Shown piece after piece: positions 57,004 to 64,000 of a stretch of DNA of 64,000 nt. The stretch's first letter is position 1. Each line of letters starts with the position of its first letter. Under the pieces are notes generated by a model, which ran no database searches, was not told where the DNA came from, and was given only the letters and a program-made list of their open reading frames with translations. The stretch comes from Xanthoparmelia taractica. Its lineage: Eukaryota; Ascomycota; Lecanoromycetes; Lecanorales; Parmeliaceae. The stretch spans positions 310,001 to 374,000 of the forward strand of contig JANQBS010000006.1 of NCBI GenBank assembly GCA_033085395.1, in the 5' to 3' direction. Made by a program: the position numbers and the translations under genes.

Positions 57004-59378
57004 TTACAACGTAATATGCAAGTGATCGTTCAGCCCAAATGCCCTGTTGCAATTGGGGCATTTCCTCGATCGAGATAGAGTTCGTTCCTCGACGCATTCC
57101 TTGCAAAAGACGTGCCCGCAGGTCTTGATAACCGTATTCTTAAAATTCTTCTGGCACACGGTACAAATGGCCATAATCTGGCCAAGGTCAGCGCCGTACG
57201 GAGGATAGGAAAACGCAGCTCGACGACTCACCCGAAGCATCTCGTACTCGCTACTTTGGTTGCCTAAACCCTTGTTTTTCCACGATTCCAGGCTCTTCTT
57301 TGTCTCTTCTAGCCGCACCCTGAGCGTTTCCACCTCGACCTCTGCTTTCCGATAGGCCGTTGTCGTGGCACTGGTCACAGCGTCCTTTGCCTCAAGGTTC
57401 TTCTTGAGCTCTTCGACTTGCACCTTCAAACCCTCGAGCGAGATGTTGCGCTCAGACGTCTGCTGTTGCGCCGCACGATACTTGCTTTCCACCGTGCTGA
57501 GCGACTCCTTGATCTCCGCAATCTGCTTCTCGAGATTGACTTGTAGGGCGCGGTTTGCCGCCTCCGAATCTTTGAGTGATGACACCATCTCAGAGCTCTT
57601 GGAGTTTTGAGCCCGCAATGTCCTGACTTCCTGTTCCCGAGCTTCCTTGGCTTTCATTGTGGCGAAGTATTTTTGGTCTGCCTTCGACTTCTCTGCGCTC
57701 AGCCTTTGGACTTTCTCCTCCAAGCCGGCTGTGTTGGTAAGTTTCTGCGATGCAAGTGTCGAAGCTTTTCTGAACGCAGTACCCATAGACTGGAGTTCGT
57801 TGTTCAATAACGAGTACTGCTTTTCCAGACTGGAATATCGGCTTCGCAATTCCTCCGGTGAAAGATCGCCAACAGTAGGGGATTGATTTGGAAGGTCTGC
57901 AGATTGTCCAGTCTGCAATTTCAGTCTTGCAACTTCGGACTCCAACGCCTTAATCCGCTCTTCCTTCGCACTCGCTAGCTCCTTGATCTGCTCAACCGAA
58001 GTCCGTTCTTGCGACTGTGCAGTCTTTCGCAATGTAACCTCCGTAATAAGTTCGTCCCGGCCTGTCCTCACCCTCGCTAGATCATTTTCAGCTTGAACTA
58101 GCTGGGCTTCCAGTTCCGAAATTGCTATGCCCGATTCATTCTCCACTTGAACACGATATGCGGTCCGCTCTGCTTGAAGCTTCTCTGCTTCTTCCCGTAG
58201 CCGGACGTTAGTGGCTTCCAGATTGTTGATCCTCTTGATTACGTCCTCATGCTGGGATTTCAAGAGTTTGAAGAGGTCAGTTCTACTGTAATCATCATCT
58301 GACAAATGAGTCAGCCGATTGCTGAGTGTCGTCACTTGAGCGGAGAGTTTCTCATTCTCGGCTTCGAGGCTTTCCAACTGTTCCTTGCGCTTTGCAGATG
58401 CAGCAATGGCTTCTCTCCGAGCTTCTTCGGCCTCAGCCAATGCTTCCAAATTATTAGGTTTCAGGTCTACCTGCCCATTGCTTGCATCCTGTGCGCCTCC
58501 CAACCCACTGCCGGTTTCGCTACGCCCACCGGAGACGGCCTGTCTCTCTAGTTTAGCAACAGTTGTACTTTTCGATCGATCCAGCTTTTTCTCCGCGAGC
58601 ATATAACGTAAAGATGCATCTTCCAGCCGCTCTACTAATTTCTCTTTTTCTAAACGGCTTTTTTCAAGTTCAACGATATGACCCTTCTCAGCTGAAAGAA
58701 GTTCAGCGATCCGACCCTGAAGTTGAGAAACTTCTGGGGCCGATGCTGGCGCTCGAGCGAAGAGTTGGGAGATCGCCGAGGTTATTTCTGTGGATCGAGA
58801 CTTCAGGTGCGTGTTGAAGGCAGTAGAATCTGCAGCCAAAAGCGATGTGGGAAAAGTTGAGAATTTCTTGTGATTCTCAAGATCCCCTACTAGGAGCCTT
58901 ATTTCATCAATTAACTGCGATGTATATAAGTACACGGACGCGAGACGATGGCTACTTTGATTGGAATATGCTCACCTCGCTAAACCAAGCATCTATGACC
59001 ATCAAATGCTCATCGTGATAATTGGCGTTCTTTGTCATTTCATTCAGCCGAAGTTCCAGGTTACTGCGCTCCCGTTTGTATTCTTGCATCTGTCGCCATA
59101 TAGCCTCTTTTTGAAATCGCTATTGCAGGAGTACCATATCAGCAAAGTCCAATAGGGCGAAGTGTGTCGGTGAGCAGAAACATGGCAAGGTAAAATGTTG
59201 CAAAGGTAAGAAAAGCATATGAATAATGGCAAGGCTGGCTTACCTCGAGGTCATCCTTCCAGGGCATGTCAGCATCAACATGACCTTTGGAGGTCCCGTT
59301 GACAGAGGTCGCTTGGCGCTTAAGAGGTGGTTCTGAGGAGTCATGATCGTGGGTGGCCGGCCTCTTTCTCTCATCCAT
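57004..59378 (-). CDS. BRE1: E3 ubiquitin ligase Bre1 (histone H2B)
   Basis: Bre1 with Rad6 monoubiquitinates histone H2B, a mark needed for H3K4/K79 methylation and transcription elongation. Exons (5' to 3') are 59378-59244, 59119-58976, 58914-57232 and 57177-57004, giving 711 residues. The start MDERKRPATHD and MPWKDDLE match fungal Bre1; FQKEAIWRQMQEYKRERSN begins the coiled coils that fill residues 50-650. The C-terminal C3HC4 RING reads CTVCQKNFKN, CGHVFCKEC, SRKCPNCNRAFG and ends LHITL. The 54-nt intron just before the RING (57178-57231, GTGAGT..CCAG) has no in-frame stop, so it reads as coding if overlooked. Confidence 0.96.
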
Positions 59379-59766
59379 CTTGACAAGATCGGATGATGAA
59401 AGGTAGACGGCTTGACTTTGAACGAGGGTCATCAGGGCCACAGACCTCTAGGTCGACAGTAATCCCTTTACAACAAGGGTGTATACATGAATGAAGAGAG
59501 TGAGCAGCCGTGTTATCATATCAGGCTTAAGAGATGCTTGTGAACATTGCAAGTTCGGTCAAAGGAGAGCTGTTAATTTTCAAATTACTCGTGCGACTAG
59601 CGCTATTCCCAATGGGGCTAGCACTCCCATCCCCACTTTGACACTGTCGATCCATCAGCGCTCCATAATGTTGCGCGAGCTTCAAATGTGTACTGTATCA
59701 CTACCAACGCATCATACCTGATACCATTGATGTTCGCGTCAACGGCCGCTCCTGGTTGAGCCTATA
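59379..59766. promoter_or_regulatory. Divergent promoter of BRE1 (-) and BDP1 (+), 388 bp
   Basis: The starts diverge across 388 bp. The BRE1 frame is open upstream to an in-frame ATG and GTG (59,432-59,441), but homologues begin at 59378. No other gene or motif is recognised. Confidence 0.5.
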
Positions 59767-61913
59767 ATGTCGGCGCTAGGAAGTTCAGTCATCAGTGGGT
59801 CATCAAACCAAATTCGAGTTATAATGCTTCTAATGCCTCTACAGATAAGTCGGGAAAGAAGTTTGCTCCCAAGGCACCTGCTCGACGCGCAGCTGCCCCA
59901 GCCTCTACACAGAGCTCGACTAGACCTAGCGTCGACAGACAACTTCACTCCCAAACGCCTCAGCCTCAATCCCTACCGCAACATGTCGCATCTTCCCCTA
60001 CGCCTTCTGTACCCCTTTCTAAAGTCGCATCAGCCCAGCAGCCTGCCATCACTGTAACCGCCAGAGCGTCCCCGCGAGATGAGGCTACGACGATCCCAAT
60101 CTCTGTACGGAGTACACCGGCGCTAAAGCATGCTTCTGCTGCGCCTGCAGTGCCTCAGAAACGACATTCTTCGCCTCCACAACTGTCCCGCCGGCTTACA
60201 CCAGTCAGCCAGCCTGTAACAGATGCCAACAGTCCTGCAGATCCCTCGACTCCAGCACTGACGGCGAATCAAAATAGCCTCAAGCATACAGGTAACAATG
60301 CCCCCTCAGGCCCTTTCTCAACAGAATTGTATGGTGGAAGCGGTGCAGAAACCACCAGCACAGATGTTCCTATGCCCGCTCTTAAACATCGGAGGCTTTC
60401 GAAAACACCGGAACAAAATCGAACAGAAGAGTCAAGTGCTCCAATAGCCAGTGCAAATGTACCAATACCAAGCACAGAAGCGAATGAAACTGTCGCAGAG
60501 TCATCGAGTAATGCTTTAGCCCCACCTTTCTCAAACTCTTCCGCAAAAGTCAAGAAGCCTAAGCTTCCTGTCCAGGGAAAGCGTAAGCAGCAGGGCTCGG
60601 ATGCCGCAGGTAAGGTCGATGTGGATGCAACCACGAGTCCGTCCGTAAGATCATGGAAATCAAGAAAGAATGCCAAAGGGAAGGGCATCCAAAGAGACGG
60701 AAGCGTAACAGACAGGACATCTGCGGAAGCCACTCAAGAACCGCGCAGCCAAGCTGAACAGGGTGCGCCCTCAGCAAAAGCGAAGAGAAAATACACTAGA
60801 AGGAAGACCCTGCAAAACATTGAAGATGCTGTTATTGAGATAGTGGAAGATGCAGTTCAAGGCTCGTCTAAAGATTCAAAGACGCGTGGTCGAAGGAGAA
60901 AACGCGCACCTACACCTGAAGGTGCAGAGGCTCTACAAATCACGCCATCTGAGGTCCGAATGATGGACCTATGCAGGGATGGTTGCACGGGTAGGAAATC
61001 TGAAAGGGAAAAGGAGTTGGAAGAATTGGAACGGGCAGATTTTATTCGAAAGAAGCAAACGCAGCTGAAAGAAGTCACAGGGGAAGCTGAGCCTGAAAGC
61101 CAGGCTACGCCTCTCGAATCGACCGAAGTACGACAGGCGCGGTTGGCACGCCAGAGGGAGCAAGAAGAGAACTTTGCCTATAATGTACCCAACACTATCA
61201 TTGTGAATGGCCAGATTCAGATCGATGAGGCTTCTTTGGAGATTGATCGCCACGCAGCAGCAGCCCTCGAGCGCAATGCAGAGCAGTTAGATGCCGTCGA
61301 CGAAACGGATATGACCCGAAAGATCAATTCTGCCACCTGGCTCAAGCGAGACAAAAGTGGTGGGTGGAATGAGATGCTAACAGAGAGGTTCTATGACGGA
61401 CTTCGCATGTTCGGCACGGATTTTGAAATGATCAGTAAGATGTTTCCCGGTAGAACAAGGCATAAGATCAAACTCAAGTTCTGTAAGGAAGAGAAAATCA
61501 ATGGCGACAGGATCAAGACGACACTGTTGGGTGAAAAGTTGGCCGTGGATTTGCCGGAACTTGAGAAGATGGCTGATACCGAGTTTGATGATCCAATGGA
61601 ACTAGAAAAAGACTTGGAAGAGGACCGCATAAGGTTGCAGGAGGAGACCGCGGCTGAGAAGCAAGCAATGGATGAGGCAAAGAGGGAAAGACAAGAGCAA
61701 ATTGCTGCGGAGCAGGCAGCAGCCGAAAATGATTCTTCCGCGAAGGAGAATCGACGTGGCAAGGGAAAGAAGAAGGGGTCGAAACGCAAGGGGTGCGAGA
61801 AGGCGGAGAAGAGCACTCCGAGAAAGAAGAATAGGCAGGCTCAGACGGCCGCTAGTGCCGGTGGAGGAGATGCGCTTGGAGAGCTCACGGAAGCGTTAGG
61901 AGTAGAGGCCTAG
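59767..61913 (+). CDS. BDP1: TFIIIB subunit B'' (Bdp1)
   Basis: Bdp1 is the third subunit of TFIIIB, which places RNA polymerase III on tRNA and 5S genes. Exons are 59767-59794 and 59845-61913, giving 698 residues. The first 28-nt exon encodes MSALGSSVI, joined to NKSGKKFAPKAPARR, the conserved fungal N terminus. A long disordered Ser/Thr/Pro region with basic clusters follows. The extended SANT domain (about residues 505-560) contains TWLKRDKSGGWNEMLTERF, YDGLRMFGTDFEMISKMFP and GRTRHKIKLKFCKEEK, the Bdp1 signature. A Lys/Glu-rich coiled tail ends the protein. The open frame from 59845 has no ATG for 300 bp, so the small first exon is needed. Confidence 0.94.
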
Positions 61914-62103
61914 TCCGAGCAGATATCAAGCTCGTGAGACATGGAGTGCTCCTTAAGATCACGCGGAGCTCAGATCTATGTTCCAGAAATTGAAGTAGAT
62001 TTGCCCCTATGTGGGTATTCGTCAGGGGACACCATGTAGCTGAAGTCGGCAGCAACCTCGATATCCCCCGAAGCCAACAATTCGAGACTTGCCTGATAAT
62101 TGA

Positions 62104-63075
62104 TCATCTCCTAATCGTGCCTCCGAAGCCAGAACTTTCATGTCTGCTGGTGCCATAGCTAGAACTCGAACTTGAACTTCCACTCGATCTCGTTCTGGCG
62201 AACATTGAACTCCCTTCCCCATTCCCACGACCGTTCACGCCATTAAAATTCCATGTCGACTGATCTCTTGGCCGCTGATTTTGCCCTCTGTTGCCTGCCA
62301 TATACCCTGCCGCAGCACCTCCCAGGGCCCCTGACCAAAAGCCCGGTCTCCAGCCTCCTTGCGCCTGGGCAGGAGCTGCCCTTGGGGCTCTCGATGAAGT
62401 TGCTTTGGCCTTAGGCGAGGGACGATATTCGTAGGGTGGCGGCGGGTCGTCATTATCATCCCCTCCGCCTCCACCAAACCAATGGTTCGGAGCTGCTCCC
62501 GGTGGCCTCCTTCCTGGACTGTCTCTGATCAAGGCCGCATATATCATCCACGCAACGACGGCAATAAAGATGAGCCAGAAGATGGCGGCAGCCCAGTCAC
62601 CTCCTTTCGATCTCCCGTCATATCCAGCCCACATGTCCTTGCCTTTTCTTCCATACTTTTCCTCTCCCAACTTGGTGAGCATCAATCGATACTCCACTCC
62701 ACAACTCCCTTTCAGCACATATGGGTCCTCTGACGAGGCGAAACCCTCGCATATGACGTCTGTGCTGCCAAGTTTAAACTCCGGAGGCAGTGAAGCCGTA
62801 CACGTCCATTGCACGTCTTGATCTCCGTACGACGATCCGGCGTTCTTGCAGCGGAGGACATCGATCTCATACAGTCCTTTCGCTGTTCCGCCTATACATT
62901 TCAGCTGAGGAACGGCCGGGACACGGTTATTGGAAGTCTTGAGGTCCTTCCGAAGTGTGAGGGTTTTGACGTCGGAGAGGAGAAGGCTTTGTGGGGATTT
63001 GCGGGTTGAGACAAGCGTTGGCGTTGTGGTGGTGAAAGCGAGGATGAGGAAGTAGAGACAGTTGGAGAAATGCAT
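62104..63075 (-). CDS. SARAF-family ER membrane protein (store-operated calcium entry regulator-like)
   Basis: A single-exon frame of 323 residues with ATG at 63075. It has a signal peptide (SNCLYFLILAFTTTTPTLV), a luminal domain with VPQLKCIGGTAKGLYEIDV, LRCKNAGSSYGDQDVQWTC and VICEGFASSEDPYVLKGSC, paired cysteines as in the SARAF/TMEM66 family, one membrane span (AIFWLIFIAVVAWMIYAAL, about 162-180), and a Gly/Pro/Ser-rich cytosolic tail (PPPPYEYRPSP, GFWSGALGGAAAGYMAG). In animals SARAF limits store-operated calcium entry; fungi lack classical STIM/Orai, so the role here is unknown. Identity of the family is clear from the luminal motifs. Confidence 0.88.
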   Translation of the reverse strand: MHFSNCLYFLILAFTTTTPTLVSTRKSPQSLLLSDVKTLTLRKDLKTSNNRVPAVPQLKCIGGTAKGLYEIDVLRCKNAGSSYGDQDVQWTCTASLPPEFKLGSTDVICEGFASSEDPYVLKGSCGVEYRLMLTKLGEEKYGRKGKDMWAGYDGRSKGGDWAAAIFWLIFIAVVAWMIYAALIRDSPGRRPPGAAPNHWFGGGGGDDNDDPPPPYEYRPSPKAKATSSRAPRAAPAQAQGGWRPGFWSGALGGAAAGYMAGNRGQNQRPRDQSTWNFNGVNGRGNGEGSSMFARTRSSGSSSSSSSYGTSRHESSGFGGTIRR

Positions 63076-64000
63076 GGTTCATCTAACAATATACAGAATT
63101 TAATAGGTCGAAGTACACCACCAGCTTGATAAGAATAATACGGCTTTGGATATCTCAAAGTTCTTCTCTTCATTTCCTGTCTTTTGTGCATACTCTGGCA
63201 ACAATTCGTCAGGGCTTGCGTATTGCGGGCCGCGGGCCGCCACCCAGCAGGTGTCAGAAGTCTGAACACCGAGGTTTAGCCGCCATTATGTGATCTTTGT
63301 CCAAACGATTGGGTGCCTATTGAATTTGCTGTGTTAACGTCAACTTCAGATCATAGAAGAGAAGATTCTGAGCTGCTTAATCATGCTAGTTTCGAAGAAG
63401 TTGACATCAAATGCGAAGAAAGAGCTGTATCAGATGTTCTTAGCTCGAGACTGGCGTCAGTCATCCTTAACTCGAACCCTATAGAGATAACCCTAACCCT
63501 AAAGAATAGCCCAACGTATATACCTTCATCTTTTTAATGATTTCAACTTGACGGAGTGACAACAGACACTCATGCAATGAAAGAGCGAATCACTTTTGTT
63601 CATCCTACAAACCATGTGTTCCATCCACAACAACTTCAGCTACACAATGATAGCCTACACGTCAAGTCTTTAAAGGCTGCCCGACAAGACAGACTAACGC
63701 TCGGCTTAGATGAGCTTCCCCAAGAGGTATCCCATTCAAAGGCTCACAAAGCTTGGACCATCGACCCTGGTTGATCTCTATAGTTATGGCGAGCTTTGAA
63801 GCAATGCCATCAATTACACATACGATGCATCTCACCCAATCCCTACCTCACCCTAGCGCCCTTCGTGTCTACAGCTTCTCCCGGACTCCATGTCTTCTTT
63901 ACTCCCCGGAGAGATAAATCTGCGTATGTAGGCAAATACTTGTTCAGATAGAAACTCCTTTCGGGCAGTCTACTGAACGCCTAGAAGTGACCTGCTTTGT
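63076..64000. other. Right-end intergenic sequence (925 bp)
   Basis: No recognisable gene to the window edge. It contains a CCCTAA telomere-like motif at 63488-63503, listed separately. The 72-74 codon frames here have no features. Confidence 0.5.
63488..63503 (-). promoter_or_regulatory. Interstitial telomere-like motif (CCCTAA x2)
   Basis: TAACCCTAACCCTAAA, the reverse-strand form of the TTAGGG motif also found at 11688-11703. Too short to be a telomere scar by itself; it may be a Tbf1-type Myb binding site, or chance. Confidence 0.4.

Noticed and set aside
60150..61913. BDP1 starting at the GTG at 60150
   Set aside because: A GTG start is implausible in a fungus; the conserved N terminus NKSGKKFAPKAPARR lies upstream in the same frame and joins a small ATG exon.
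1..64000. CRISPR array, tRNA or rRNA genes, intact transposon or terminal repeats
   Set aside because: Scanned by eye on both strands; no regularly spaced repeats, no convincing tRNA B-box plus acceptor stem, and no transposase or reverse-transcriptase motifs were seen.

Overview
The window is nuclear DNA of a filamentous ascomycete (Pezizomycotina-type genome). The genes are eukaryotic and densely packed, carry many short introns (mostly 46-90 nt, GT..AG, with CTNAC-like branch sites), and encode fungal proteins throughout: Cut12, Ytp1, Smp3, a Hal4/Sat4-type kinase and Rvs161. I cannot fix the species or class from sequence alone. I rebuilt 27 protein-coding genes exon by exon and placed 77 introns. 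Reading frames and family alignments agree at all but a few junctions, which are flagged.

Layout, left to right. 0-13.3 kb: the 5' part of the spindle-pole-body gene cut12, splicing factor CWC2, the eIF2alpha kinase GCN2, divergent from it the GTPase gene RBG2/DRG2, and a SIS1-type Hsp40. 13.3-16.05 kb: a decay zone with a truncated urease-accessory (ureF-like) fragment, a collapsed GMC oxidoreductase relic and 1.6 kb without a recognisable gene. 16-24 kb: the rRNA methyltransferase BMT5, GID ubiquitin-ligase subunit FYV10/GID9, pseudouridine synthase CBF5, a derlin (DER1) and KIN17. 24.9-30 kb: an orphan protein with a signal peptide and seven membrane spans, YTP1, and the recombination factor SWI5. 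30-34.2 kb: a full-length ABCB multidrug transporter. 35-42.5 kb: RPL39, SKP1, a CaMKK/Ssp1-type kinase, TRAPP subunit BET5 and TIF6 (eIF6). 43.4-50.3 kb: an orphan four-span membrane protein, RAD23 and the GPI mannosyltransferase SMP3. 52.8-63.1 kb: a Hal4/Sat4-type kinase with a 2.4-kb upstream region, RVS161, BRE1, BDP1 and a SARAF-family protein.

Functionally this is mostly housekeeping. One theme is translation and ribosome production (GCN2, RBG2, BMT5, CBF5, RPL39, TIF6, BDP1); another is protein quality control and ubiquitin (SIS1, GID9, DER1, SKP1, RAD23, BRE1). There is no operon, CRISPR array, intact transposon or secondary-metabolite cluster. The points most worth following are the head-to-head GCN2-RBG2 pair, whose products meet on Gcn1; a perfect four-unit heat-shock element upstream of the Hsp40 gene; three GC-AG introns that all use GCAAGT; micro-exons of 10, 15 and 25 nt; and the two broken genes at 13.6-14.4 kb.
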